Shown: in pieces, positions 1-6,898 of the stretch
Numbering within the stretch: the stretch's first letter is position 1
How the letters are laid out: each line of letters opens with the position of its first letter
Assembly: GCA_964429675.1 (NCBI GenBank)
Contig: CAYSDF010000017.1
Location: 1-17,264, forward strand
Direction: 5' to 3'
DNA length: 17,264 nucleotides
From: GWA2-44-9 sp964429675
Lineage (GTDB): Bacteria; Patescibacteriota; Minisyncoccia; 2-02-FULL-40-12; GWA2-44-9
Program-made: the position numbers and the translations under genes
Notes under the pieces: model-generated
What the model saw: only the letters and a program-made list of their open reading frames with translations
What the model was told of the DNA's origin: nothing
Databases searched by the model: none

Positions 1-528
1 ACCCTCCATGGTGATATAGCCGGCGCTCTTGCTCCCTTTGGCGATCTTGTAAAAAGAGAGGTCAGGCAGTTGGCCCAGTATTTGAATTCCGAAGTTTTTA
101 AGAAGGAAGTTATTCCCAAGGAATGCATCGACCAGATTCCTTCCGCAGAACTTGAAGCCGGCCAAAAAGATCCTTTTGATTACGGCTATCCGTCTAGGCG
201 TGGCTATCATGATGAATGGGTTAGAGCAGTTACAGAATTCCGATGGAATCCGGAAAAGTTTTTAGAATTATATTCTGAGAATAAGCTCGAGCCGGAACTC
301 AAATTAGAGCAGGGAACTTTAAAGAGACTTTTTCCTACTGCTGAAGATTTTGTAAAAGATCTCGAAAGGTGCTGGCGACTATTCAATCAATCATTCTTCA
401 AGCGTGTGCAAGCTCCACCGATTATAATTGTTTCCAGGCGAGCTTTCGGCCGTGACCTGGAAGAATCTATGTTATCTACACACTATACTCAAGGCTATCA
501 GGAGTTAAAAGAAAAGTTACTCAGATGA
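1..528 (+). CDS. nadE: NAD synthetase, C-terminal part (5' end outside window)
   Basis: The reading frame is open from base 1, so the gene starts upstream; the internal ATG near 70 or 79 is not a real start. The visible part is about 175 residues and ends at TGA 526-528. NAD synthetase amidates nicotinic acid adenine dinucleotide to NAD using ATP and ammonia or glutamine. Visible hallmarks are the segment APFGDLVKREVRQLA (the GDL-K-VR helix following the synthetase active-site loop), then IPSAEL followed by GQKDPFDYG, which is the P-[ST]-AEL-x4-D pattern of NadE. The tail contains FKRVQAPPIIIVSRRAFG, which resembles C-terminal segments of the longer, glutamine-dependent-type enzymes. Whether an amidohydrolase domain precedes it cannot be seen. 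The stop overlaps the ATG of the nadD remnant (ATGA), as expected for a former nadE-nadD operon. It is the last step of the PncA-PncB-NadD route encoded in this window. Confidence 0.88.
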   Translation, partial: TLHGDIAGALAPFGDLVKREVRQLAQYLNSEVFKKEVIPKECIDQIPSAELEAGQKDPFDYGYPSRRGYHDEWVRAVTEFRWNPEKFLELYSENKLEPELKLEQGTLKRLFPTAEDFVKDLERCWRLFNQSFFKRVQAPPIIIVSRRAFGRDLEESMLSTHYTQGYQELKEKLLR

Positions 529-646
529 AACAAATAGCTATATTTGGCGGTGCGTTTAATCCACCCGCCAATCATCATATGATCATTTAGTTTCGCCGGA
601 AATAGCAGAATATATTAAAAGTAATCATCTGTATCTTAGTAATTAA
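525..646 (+). pseudogene. nadD: nadD remnant with large internal deletion
   Basis: An ATG at 525 overlaps the nadE stop and opens a 21-codon frame starting MKQIAIFGGAFNPP, which is the N-terminal nucleotide-binding motif of nicotinate mononucleotide adenylyltransferase. The frame stops at TAG 588-590. In another frame, directly over and after that stop, the sequence reads LVSPEIAEYIKSNHLYLSN and ends at TAA 644-646. This matches the usual NadD C-terminus (V-P-x-x-V-x-x-Y-I-x-x-x-x-L-Y). About 150 central codons of a normal gene of roughly 190 are missing, and the two ends are out of frame. The (H/T)xGH motif is also degraded to ANHH. I infer an internal deletion in a former nadE-nadD operon. 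An assembly collapse is the main alternative. Confidence 0.8.
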
Positions 647-669
647 AAAGCCCGGATATTAATCCGAGC
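645..669 (-). terminator. Intrinsic terminator of the ligase gene
   Basis: Read on the minus strand, an 8-bp stem (GCTCGGAT with ATCCGGGC, one G-T pair) closes a TAAT loop and is followed by TTTTT. The ligase stop codon lies across the loop. The T-tract falls on the stop codon of the nadD remnant, so the two converging genes end against each other. Confidence 0.75.
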
Positions 670-1627
670 CGTAATGCTTTGGAGCAACGCAGTCTTCAAT
701 TTTCTTGTCGTCTCTAATTCTCATAAATCGAGGATTTCTGATTTTACCGGTTTTTGAGTATCTGGTATCGAACCTAGCCTGAACGACCACTGGGTAGTTC
801 AGAAAGCGAAGCTCATGGCGCATGTTATCATTGAAGGAGCCTAGCTTACCACAGTAGAATTCTTTTTTAGTGACCGGGTCAATCTGAGATAGCACAATCT
901 CTTTGAGTGTTTTATCTGGCCTTGGCAGCCATTCCCTGACGATAAAGTCGTCCTCCATAATCGGTTTCCATTTATAGCAGCCCTTGGGTCTGGCCGGATT
1001 TTTACCATCGGTCCGGTAAGTTAATTGATAATCATCTGCGTATAGCACTAATCCTTCCCAGTTTCTTTTGACTACAATTTCCTTTGCCTTAGTAAAATTA
1101 GCAGCAATGATAGGAACCTGGAATACATATTTAAATCTGGGAACAGGCCTGCTTAACTCACATGACATATATGCCAAACGGAAATCTATCGTCGAGTAGC
1201 TATTTTCTTTAGAGAGGGGCACTACCCCAAACACCATGAAACGAACTTTACCGTGCTCTTTCTGGATATCCATAGCCTTGCTTAAATTTGAACCAAAAAT
1301 ACTTTGTACTTTGGTAAGGTCATCGTTACTAGCTATATCAACAATAGCTTCTCCGACAATAAGTGTATTTACCGGAACTCCTACTAGACGTAGCTCCTCT
1401 TTAATATGATCCAACCTAGAATCAACCTCATTTATACCATCAGTATAAAGTCTGATTGTACCTTTGGCATCAAAATGAGCCAATAGCTTCCAGCCATCTC
1501 GTTTTCGGGTAATAATTAGGCGTCCTTGTTTCTCAAGGTCATAAATTATTGATTCGTCGTATTCTTCTTGCTTAATCGGCTTAGCTAGAACAAAGCCCTT
1601 CGGAAGACCATTCCTGAAGTCTGCCAC
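659..1627 (-). CDS. ATP-dependent DNA ligase-like nucleotidyltransferase
   Basis: This 322-residue protein has the covalent nucleotidyltransferase core: motif I K-R-D-G at about residues 42-45 (Lys42 would carry AMP), motif III VGEAIVD at about 91-97, motif IV WEGLVLY at about 190-196, and motif V YKWKP at about 218-222. An OB-fold-like tail follows (DDFIVREW onward). This is the minimal two-domain layout of small ATP-dependent DNA ligases, which seal nicks via a protein-AMP intermediate. No N-terminal DNA-binding domain or Ku/LigD partner is seen. The start is a GTG with AAGGAG about 7 bases upstream, and a strong promoter lies upstream. It ends in its own terminator. Most bacteria rely on NAD-dependent LigA, so this is probably an accessory repair enzyme. 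An RNA ligase role is possible but less likely. Confidence 0.8.
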   Translation of the reverse strand: MADFRNGLPKGFVLAKPIKQEEYDESIIYDLEKQGRLIITRKRDGWKLLAHFDAKGTIRLYTDGINEVDSRLDHIKEELRLVGVPVNTLIVGEAIVDIASNDDLTKVQSIFGSNLSKAMDIQKEHGKVRFMVFGVVPLSKENSYSTIDFRLAYMSCELSRPVPRFKYVFQVPIIAANFTKAKEIVVKRNWEGLVLYADDYQLTYRTDGKNPARPKGCYKWKPIMEDDFIVREWLPRPDKTLKEIVLSQIDPVTKKEFYCGKLGSFNDNMRHELRFLNYPVVVQARFDTRYSKTGKIRNPRFMRIRDDKKIEDCVAPKHYGSD

Positions 1628-1676
1628 TCACTTCTCCTTGTTGTCTTATTGGGGTCGGGTGTAAAAGAACATACAG

Positions 1677-1735
1677 ATAGTACACTAATCTAGCAGAGAT
1701 GTCAATTTGACAAGTTAGGATCTTTCTTGTACTAT
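1677..1735. promoter_or_regulatory. Back-to-back divergent promoters, ligase (-) and radical SAM (+)
   Basis: Plus strand: -35 TTGACA at 1707-1712, 17-base spacer, -10 TACTAT at 1730-1735. Minus strand: -35 TTGACA at 1705-1700, 17-base spacer, -10 TACTAT at 1682-1677. The two -35 boxes form a perfect inverted repeat, TGTCAA-T-TTGACA, at 1700-1712. The minus -10 region also contains TTAGTGTACTA, one half of the TAGTGT palindrome found elsewhere in the window, but the second half is missing. Confidence 0.8.
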
Positions 1736-1771
1736 TCTAGGACATCTAGTCCATTAAAAAAGAGGTGATCA

Positions 1772-2644
1772 GTGAAAATCAGAACATTTAGTATTTTGGC
1801 TGGCAGCGAGGCCTGTAATGCCCGCTGTCCATTCTGCGTATCTAAAATGACTCCCCCGCTTGGTCTTGAGCTCAAGGAGCCTCAGGTCAACTGGCGGAAC
1901 TTTGAAATCGCTTGTCTTTTGGCTAAGCAAAGTGGTGTAACCACGGCCATGTTTACGGGAAAGGGCGAGCCGACTCTATTTCCAGACCAAATAAGCAAAT
2001 ACCTTGATGCTATGAAAAAGTATGAATTCCCGTTGATTGAGATACAGACTAATGGCATTCCTATCGCTGATCACGGGAAATACGATGCATATCTTAAGTA
2101 TTGGTACCAAAGCGGGATGACTACTGTGGCAATTTCTGTCGTTCATTATGATGAGAAAAAAAATCATCAGATTTATGTCCCCTATCGAAACAGTTACATA
2201 AATCTGCCTAGTCTGATAAATCTGCTGCATGGACATGGGTTCTCGGTCCGTCTTACCTGTATAGGAGCGGCTGGGTTTATTGATAGCCGGAAAGAACTTG
2301 AGAATCTTCTTGATTTTGCAAGACAAAATAAAGTTGAACAACTGACTTTTACGCCGGTCAATAAACCGGATACGGTTTTGAATCAGGAAGCCTGGGACTG
2401 GACTAATAGACATCATCTTCCAAAAAATCAAATCAACGACATCATCTCTTATCTGCAGACCCAAGGTTCAAAATTACTGCAGCTACCACATGGAGCGACA
2501 GTTTATGATGTAGGTGGTCAGAATATCTGCCTCAACTATTGTCTTACTGTTCAGCCTGAATCTGAAGAGATGAGAAATCTGATTTTCTTCCCCGATGGGC
2601 ATCTACGTTACTATTGGCAGTATTCGGGAGCAATCATTATTTAA
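1772..2644 (+). CDS. Radical SAM protein of unknown substrate
   Basis: The protein has 290 residues. Cys15, Cys19 and Cys22 in CNARCPFC form the CX3CX2C motif that binds the radical-SAM [4Fe-4S] cluster. FTGKGEPTL at about 61-69 is the GGE-type SAM-binding strand, and IEIQTNG near 89-95 is the next conserved strand. The layout is a MoaA-like partial TIM barrel. There is no evident SPASM or second-cluster domain, although two more cysteines occur in the C-terminal part (NICLNYC). The start is a GTG preceded by AGAGGTGATC, which is almost fully complementary to the 16S rRNA 3' end, so strong translation is likely. It stands alone, with its own strong promoter and a strong terminator. I do not recognise the reaction. 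Its position among NAD genes does not reveal the substrate. Confidence 0.85.
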   Translation: MKIRTFSILAGSEACNARCPFCVSKMTPPLGLELKEPQVNWRNFEIACLLAKQSGVTTAMFTGKGEPTLFPDQISKYLDAMKKYEFPLIEIQTNGIPIADHGKYDAYLKYWYQSGMTTVAISVVHYDEKKNHQIYVPYRNSYINLPSLINLLHGHGFSVRLTCIGAAGFIDSRKELENLLDFARQNKVEQLTFTPVNKPDTVLNQEAWDWTNRHHLPKNQINDIISYLQTQGSKLLQLPHGATVYDVGGQNICLNYCLTVQPESEEMRNLIFFPDGHLRYYWQYSGAIII

Positions 2645-2650
2645 AATCAA

Positions 2651-2680
2651 AAAAGAGCCCCGCCACGGCGGGGCTCTTTT
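2651..2680. terminator. Strong bidirectional terminator between radical SAM and isocitrate dehydrogenase
   Basis: A perfect 14-bp inverted repeat, AAAAGAGCCCCGCC and GGCGGGGCTCTTTT, is separated by only two bases. It carries A and T tracts at its ends, so it can terminate both convergent transcripts. It begins 6 bases after the radical SAM stop and ends 8 bases before the end of the isocitrate dehydrogenase gene. Confidence 0.92.
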
Positions 2681-2688
2681 AAATTTGT

Positions 2689-3741
2689 CTAGGCAAAGTA
2701 GTAGTCTGACCACTTGCCCATCCGCTCAATAATTGCATCAGTCATTTCGATTGTCCCAACACCCGCGGGATTTAAATCCTTGGTGACATTCTTGCCTTCA
2801 GCAATGACGTCCGATACGGCTTGCCGGATTGTACAGGCAGCTCTTATTTCCCCGATGTGATCAAGCATCATCGCTCCGGAAAGAATGACGGCTGTAGGAT
2901 TAGCAAGATTTTTACCGGCAATATCGGGTGCAGTACCATGAGCTGCTTCAAAGATTGCATAGCCGGAACCTATGTTCGCTCCAGGAACAAGACCCAATCC
3001 GCCGATTAATCCGGCGCACTCCTCAGAAATAATGTCGCCAAACATATTAGGCAAAGCGATGATATCAAACTCATTGGGGTTCATCACCAGCCTCATAGCC
3101 ATATGATCAATAATGCGCTCATCAACTTTAATATCTCGGCATATCTTAGCAAACTCGAGTCCCACCTCTAGGAACATTCCGTAAGCTTCCTTAACAATGT
3201 TTGCTTTGTGAACTATGGTAACTCTTTTACGGTTATGTTTTACAGCGTAATCAAAGACAGACATGAAATATCGAAAACAATTGTCCCAGGTGATTTTGCC
3301 GGTCAACATAGCAGTATGAGTTTTCTCTATCACACGATTGTTACTGTCATCTAAATAGTAACCCTCGCCACCATAAATATCCTCAATACCTTCCCTGAAG
3401 ACTACAAGGTCAACATTATAGTATCGGCTTTTTACTCCGGGCATAGATTTGATCGGCCGGAGATTAGAGTATAGATCAAATTCTTTACGAAGCGCCACAT
3501 TCACACTGGCAAATCCCCCGCCGATTGGCGTATCGCATGGGCCTTTTAAGGCAATCTTATTTCTAGTGATTGAATCCAAAGTTTCTTGAGGTAACGGACT
3601 CCCCTTTTCTTTCAGGGCCGTGGCACCGGCTAATGCAAGTTCCCAGGTTATATCTAGGCCGGTGGCTTCGATAACTCTGACCGTTGCATCGGTAACACTG
3701 GGTCCGATTCCATCTCCCGGAATTAGTGTAATTGTCCTCAT
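2689..3741 (-). CDS. NAD-type isocitrate dehydrogenase (isocitrate/isopropylmalate dehydrogenase family)
   Basis: This 350-residue beta-decarboxylating dehydrogenase is full length. Family motifs in order: IPGDGIG near 7-13; SVNVALRKEFDLYSNLRP at about 79-96, with Ser79, Asn81 and Arg85 in the S-x-N-x-x-x-R arrangement typical of isocitrate binders; FREGIEDIYGG near 115-124; catalytic Lys179 in HKANIVK; metal ligands Asp212, Asp236 and, unusually, Glu240 where Asp is common; and HGTAPDIAGKNLANP at about 268-282. In that last motif, Asp-Ile in place of Lys-Tyr points to NAD rather than NADP. The predicted reaction is isocitrate + NAD to 2-oxoglutarate + CO2 + NADH. Isopropylmalate or homoisocitrate activity is less likely. 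The ATG start has AAGGAG 6 bases upstream. It is divergent from the MQO-like gene and shares its promoter region. Confidence 0.85.
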   Translation of the reverse strand: MRTITLIPGDGIGPSVTDATVRVIEATGLDITWELALAGATALKEKGSPLPQETLDSITRNKIALKGPCDTPIGGGFASVNVALRKEFDLYSNLRPIKSMPGVKSRYYNVDLVVFREGIEDIYGGEGYYLDDSNNRVIEKTHTAMLTGKITWDNCFRYFMSVFDYAVKHNRKRVTIVHKANIVKEAYGMFLEVGLEFAKICRDIKVDERIIDHMAMRLVMNPNEFDIIALPNMFGDIISEECAGLIGGLGLVPGANIGSGYAIFEAAHGTAPDIAGKNLANPTAVILSGAMMLDHIGEIRAACTIRQAVSDVIAEGKNVTKDLNPAGVGTIEMTDAIIERMGKWSDYYFA

Positions 3742-3779
3742 TTGAACTCCTTTTAAAAGTACAATTTAACAGTGGATAA

Positions 3780-3822
3780 ATATTACCATAAATTGACAGC
3801 AAGTCAATAGTTATGCTATAGT
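3780..3822. promoter_or_regulatory. Overlapping divergent promoters, isocitrate dehydrogenase (-) and MQO-like (+)
   Basis: Plus strand: -35 TTGACA at 3793-3798, 18-base spacer, -10 TATAGT at 3817-3822 with an extended TGC just before it. Minus strand: -35 TTGACT at 3807-3802, 16-base spacer, -10 TAATAT at 3785-3780. The two -35 boxes are the arms of the inverted repeat TTGAC-AGCAA-GTCAA at 3793-3807. Polymerase can therefore probably occupy only one direction at a time. Confidence 0.72.
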
Positions 3823-3852
3823 CTAGCAAATCTTAATAGTGCGAGGTGTTCT

Positions 3853-5217
3853 TTGAAAACTCAAACAATAGAATATCTAGACTCCTGTGATGTCGCCGTA
3901 GTAGGCCTAGGAGCTACCGGTACGGCAGTGGCAAAAGTACTTAGCAGTGATAGCAATGTTAAGGATATTATCGGTATTGAAAAATATTCTAGAGTAGCGA
4001 CTGTTAATTCTCATCCCAGAAACAATGCCCAAACTTCTCATGAAGGAGACACAGAAACAAATTATTCAGTCGAGCACGCCCTTGAAGTTCGAGAAGCTGC
4101 TATGTATTTACGGCATTTTGTTGATAGTAGAAACGATCCAACCCTATCTCAGAAAAGACTTCGAATGGTTATCGGGATAACTAAAAAAGAAGTAGCAACA
4201 CTAGAAAAGAGATACGAGGAAATCAAAGCACATTATCCTCATCTTAAGCTAATGTATTACGACGAGGTAGCTAAAATTGAACCTAATGTCACAAAGGGCA
4301 GAAATCCTAAAAAGCCATTTTGTGCGCTCGTCAGTACCGAAGGTTATATTGTAAATTACCAACGACTGGCTGAGTATCTGTTAGAGGATGCCAGGGAATG
4401 CAATCCCAAGCTTAGATGTATGTTTAATACAATAGTGTTAGATATCAGAGAACAAGATGGTGGCTATGTCCTTGTTACAAATCGAGGTGATATTTTTGCT
4501 AAAACGGTTGAGTTTGCCGCGGGTCCTTATAGCCTGTACTTTGCCCATAAACTTGGTTATGGACTCGAATATAGCATTATGCAGGTAGTTGGAAGCTTCA
4601 GTTCTGCCGGAAATTGGTTAAAAAATAAGGTATACCGGACGCAAGTCATAGGCCGTCCTTTTGCCGAAATTCATGGTGATCCGGATATTTTGGAAATGAA
4701 TGATACTCGTTTCGGGCCCACTACGAAGCCAATTTTGTATATGGAGCGCTATCATCCAGAGACCTTTCGTCATTACATGGAGATGAAGCTTGTGACAACA
4801 CTACGTGGTATTATGAGTATTCTCTATATCTTATGGAAAAGAAGGCTAATATGGTATGTTTTCAAAAATTTCCTTTTTGATTTACCGGTAATTGGCCGGG
4901 CACTATTTCTGATTGAAGCAAGAAAAATAGTGCCAATGCTAAGATACCGAGATCTTAAATTGCGTAAGGGTGCCGGCGGAGTACGTCCTCAAATAGTTAA
5001 TCTAAAAACCATGGAGTTAGAGATGGGAGACTCTTCAATAGTTGGAAAAAATATTATCTTTAATACCACTCCTTCCCCAGGAGCATCAGTGTGCCTAGGC
5101 AATGCTCATCGCGATGCCAAGAGAATTGTTGAGTTCCTCGGCTCCGGATATTATTTTGACGAGGATAAATTTCAAAAAGAACTTGGTGAAATTAAGACTA
5201 ACACAGCCACCCCGTAA
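3853..5217 (+). CDS. FAD-dependent malate:quinone oxidoreductase-like protein
   Basis: This 454-residue flavoprotein opens with a Rossmann FAD-binding motif, VVGLGATGTAVAKVL at about 16-30. It is followed by SHPRNNAQTSHEGDTETNYS at about 53-72, matching the NNAGTGH...ELNYTP signature of malate:quinone oxidoreductases. AAGPYSLYFAHKLGYG and, near the C-terminus, GVRPQIV and TPSPGASVCLGNAHRDA match the MQO core. Known MQOs oxidise malate to oxaloacetate at the membrane and reduce quinone. At 454 residues it is somewhat shorter than typical (about 490-500). A hydrophobic stretch lies near 320-350. The start is TTG (3853-3855) with GAGGTG upstream. It is divergent from isocitrate dehydrogenase. 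Another 2-hydroxyacid or amino-acid substrate cannot be excluded. Confidence 0.75.
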   Translation: MKTQTIEYLDSCDVAVVGLGATGTAVAKVLSSDSNVKDIIGIEKYSRVATVNSHPRNNAQTSHEGDTETNYSVEHALEVREAAMYLRHFVDSRNDPTLSQKRLRMVIGITKKEVATLEKRYEEIKAHYPHLKLMYYDEVAKIEPNVTKGRNPKKPFCALVSTEGYIVNYQRLAEYLLEDARECNPKLRCMFNTIVLDIREQDGGYVLVTNRGDIFAKTVEFAAGPYSLYFAHKLGYGLEYSIMQVVGSFSSAGNWLKNKVYRTQVIGRPFAEIHGDPDILEMNDTRFGPTTKPILYMERYHPETFRHYMEMKLVTTLRGIMSILYILWKRRLIWYVFKNFLFDLPVIGRALFLIEARKIVPMLRYRDLKLRKGAGGVRPQIVNLKTMELEMGDSSIVGKNIIFNTTPSPGASVCLGNAHRDAKRIVEFLGSGYYFDEDKFQKELGEIKTNTATP

Positions 5218-5229
5218 AGGTGGCTTTTT
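5205..5229 (+). terminator. Intrinsic terminator of the MQO-like gene
   Basis: A 7-bp stem, AGCCACC with GGTGGCT, has a 7-base loop containing the MQO-like stop codon (TAA 5215-5217) and is followed by TTTT. The T-tract runs into the nadR stop on the opposite strand. There is no T-tract on the minus side, so it works in one direction. Confidence 0.75.
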
Positions 5230-6217
5230 AATTGAGCAACCTATCACACTCTTTTATCGCAGAGACCAGTCTGTTCTTGTGAGTTCCCGACAATAGCACA
5301 AACTTTTTATTCTTTTTTTTCAGTTCTTCTTCAAAACGGCGATTCATATTTTGACGGATATGCTCGCCATCGCGAGTTCCATCTTGAACGAAAGGTATGT
5401 CTGTGTCTGTCAGGAAGTATAAATCATATCTTCTGTCTAGGCTCAACTTATCAACGTTTGGAGACATAAATCCCATGTACCGCTCATGCCAAAGAGAAGT
5501 TGCAAAGAAATCTGTATCACAAATCAGTATTTTGTTAGCAATCTTGGCTAGATAATCTTCTATTTCATTCTGCTTGTTTGCTATAAAAATAAATTCATCA
5601 GTCTGCCATTTAGAACTATTGGGATCAGGTAGCTTACCCTCCCAATAAATTCTCCCAAACTCCGGGACCCAAACTGTTTTATAGTGCTCAGCCAGTGCCT
5701 TGGCCATTGTGGTTGTTCCTGTAGATTCTGCCCCTAGTACACAGACCCTTTTTACAAAATATGACCTGACGCAAGGCTCAAGAAAGTCTAGATATTTTAA
5801 AGGATTCGAACGTACCATAGTTCCGGAACAAGGAATCTTAGCCCTGTCTATATCAACCAGAAAATGTTTGCAGCCCATATATGTAGTCCACCGCGCTCCG
5901 TATTCTTCCGATGTAAAAGCAACATCCGGAACAAAGCCCAGTAGTCCCACCGTATATTTTGCCCAAGCTTTCGAATAATCCTCAGGATTAAGATTCTCTG
6001 GGATATTGTCGTCTGCCAAAATAATATCAGCTTCCGGATGTATTTCCTTAAGCCATCTAACTCTAAGTTCCCCGGGAACGAACTGATCTTTTTTTGCACA
6101 AACAATAACTGTTAGTTGGTCCGTATTCTCTATCCCGGTTCGAATTAAATAATGATGGCCTTTATGGGGCGGATAAAATTTCCCGACGATAACCCCGGTT
6201 TTATATTGTTTTGTCAT
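5228..6217 (-). CDS. nadR: NadR-like bifunctional NMN adenylyltransferase / ribosylnicotinamide kinase
   Basis: The protein has 329 residues and two domains. Residues 1-150 are a nucleotidyltransferase: GKFYPPHKGHH at about 12-22 is the (T/H)xGH active site, and CSGTMVRSNP at about 130-139 is the ISGTxIR motif. Residues 155-329 are a kinase starting VCVLGAESTGTTT, with later CDTDFFATSLWHERYMG and a lid-like TRDGEHIRQNMNRR. The expected reactions are nicotinamide riboside to NMN, then NMN to NAD. The N-terminal helix-turn-helix of enterobacterial NadR is absent, so it should not be a repressor. The Walker A loop has Thr where Lys is usual. I recall similar GAESTGTTT loops in other NadR-like kinases but cannot verify that. 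It overlaps pnuC by 17 bases, giving a transporter-kinase operon. It might also accept NaMN, covering the lost nadD. Confidence 0.87.
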   Translation of the reverse strand: MTKQYKTGVIVGKFYPPHKGHHYLIRTGIENTDQLTVIVCAKKDQFVPGELRVRWLKEIHPEADIILADDNIPENLNPEDYSKAWAKYTVGLLGFVPDVAFTSEEYGARWTTYMGCKHFLVDIDRAKIPCSGTMVRSNPLKYLDFLEPCVRSYFVKRVCVLGAESTGTTTMAKALAEHYKTVWVPEFGRIYWEGKLPDPNSSKWQTDEFIFIANKQNEIEDYLAKIANKILICDTDFFATSLWHERYMGFMSPNVDKLSLDRRYDLYFLTDTDIPFVQDGTRDGEHIRQNMNRRFEEELKKKNKKFVLLSGTHKNRLVSAIKECDRLLN

Positions 6218-6869
6218 AATTTCTATATTCCTTTATCCAATCCCACAGACCCTTGCTGGCCAGGATAAAAAATAGTCCGTATTCAAGAGCAATAAATTTT
6301 ACGCCTTTAAACCAGTATATCCGCATATCAATTGCATCAACGGCAATCCATAAAACCCAATTTTCGATCTTCTTCTTGGTTAATAGCCACTGGGCGGTAA
6401 AGCTCATCGCTGTTGTAAATGCGTCCGCAAAAGCAAATGCCGCTGGTTCCGGAAAATACTTGGGCAGCCATACATTGAGATGGACGGTGACATACATCAA
6501 AATGCCAGTGCCGGCAGCAACAACGATACTCCAACCCAGGTTTTCCCGTAAAGAGTTTATATTTATCTTAAGCTCTTTGTCTTTATTCTCCTCAGCTTTA
6601 GTTTTAGGGTGAAGCCATATCCACCATCCCATAAAACTGGTTATTAAAAAGTAGCCTTGCTCAAAAAGATCAGAATATAGCTGGATCTGATAAAAAAGAA
6701 ACAGATACAATAATGAGCCTATAATCCCGACTGGCCAGCTCAAGACTTTGGCCTTAACCGTTAGCCAGACGCACCAAATAGTAAAAATCGTTCCAAAAAA
6801 CTCCAGATAACTCATCTGATAGTTTAGGAATGTAAAGAATATTGTATTAATGCTTAGAAAGTTTGGCAT
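6201..6869 (-). CDS. pnuC: PnuC-type nicotinamide riboside transporter
   Basis: The 222-residue protein is largely hydrophobic, with about seven membrane segments. WLTVKAKVLSWPVGIIGSLLYLFLFYQIQLYSDLFEQ at about 36-72 is the PnuC hallmark, containing the W-P-x-G-x-x-G element and the YsD helix; WIAVDAIDMRIYWFKG near 174-189 is the conserved C-terminal W-x-x-V-D motif. PnuC carries out facilitated uptake of nicotinamide riboside, trapped inside the cell by the NadR kinase whose gene overlaps its 3' end. The annotated ATG lies only 5 bases from the operator, and no Shine-Dalgarno is visible. Met19 (MSYLEFFGTIF) would give the more usual family N-terminus and is an alternative start. The gene is expressed from a promoter overlapped by the TAGTGT operator. 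Confidence 0.9.
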   Translation of the reverse strand: MPNFLSINTIFFTFLNYQMSYLEFFGTIFTIWCVWLTVKAKVLSWPVGIIGSLLYLFLFYQIQLYSDLFEQGYFLITSFMGWWIWLHPKTKAEENKDKELKININSLRENLGWSIVVAAGTGILMYVTVHLNVWLPKYFPEPAAFAFADAFTTAMSFTAQWLLTKKKIENWVLWIAVDAIDMRIYWFKGVKFIALEYGLFFILASKGLWDWIKEYRNYDKTI

Positions 6870-6873
6870 CGAT

Positions 6874-6894
6874 TTAGTGTATTTATTACACTAA
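6874..6894. promoter_or_regulatory. NAD-gene operator copy 1 (pnuC-nadR)
   Basis: The palindrome TTAGTGTA-N5-TACACTAA has perfect 8-bp arms, equivalent to TAGTGT-N7-ACACTA (6875-6893). It covers the predicted transcription start of pnuC and ends 5 bases before the ATG. A bound protein would block initiation. Its core spacing is identical to copies 2 and 3. Confidence 0.85.
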
Positions 6895-6898
6895 CCTT

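Noticed and set aside
1677..1695. Fourth NAD operator copy at the ligase promoter
   Set aside because: Only one half (TTAGTGT on the minus strand) is present. The base pattern at the expected second arm does not match ACACTA.
1976..2464. 162-codon frame on the minus strand inside the radical SAM gene
   Set aside because: Antisense shadow. The plus-strand gene has a motif-supported product, promoter, Shine-Dalgarno and terminator; this frame has none.
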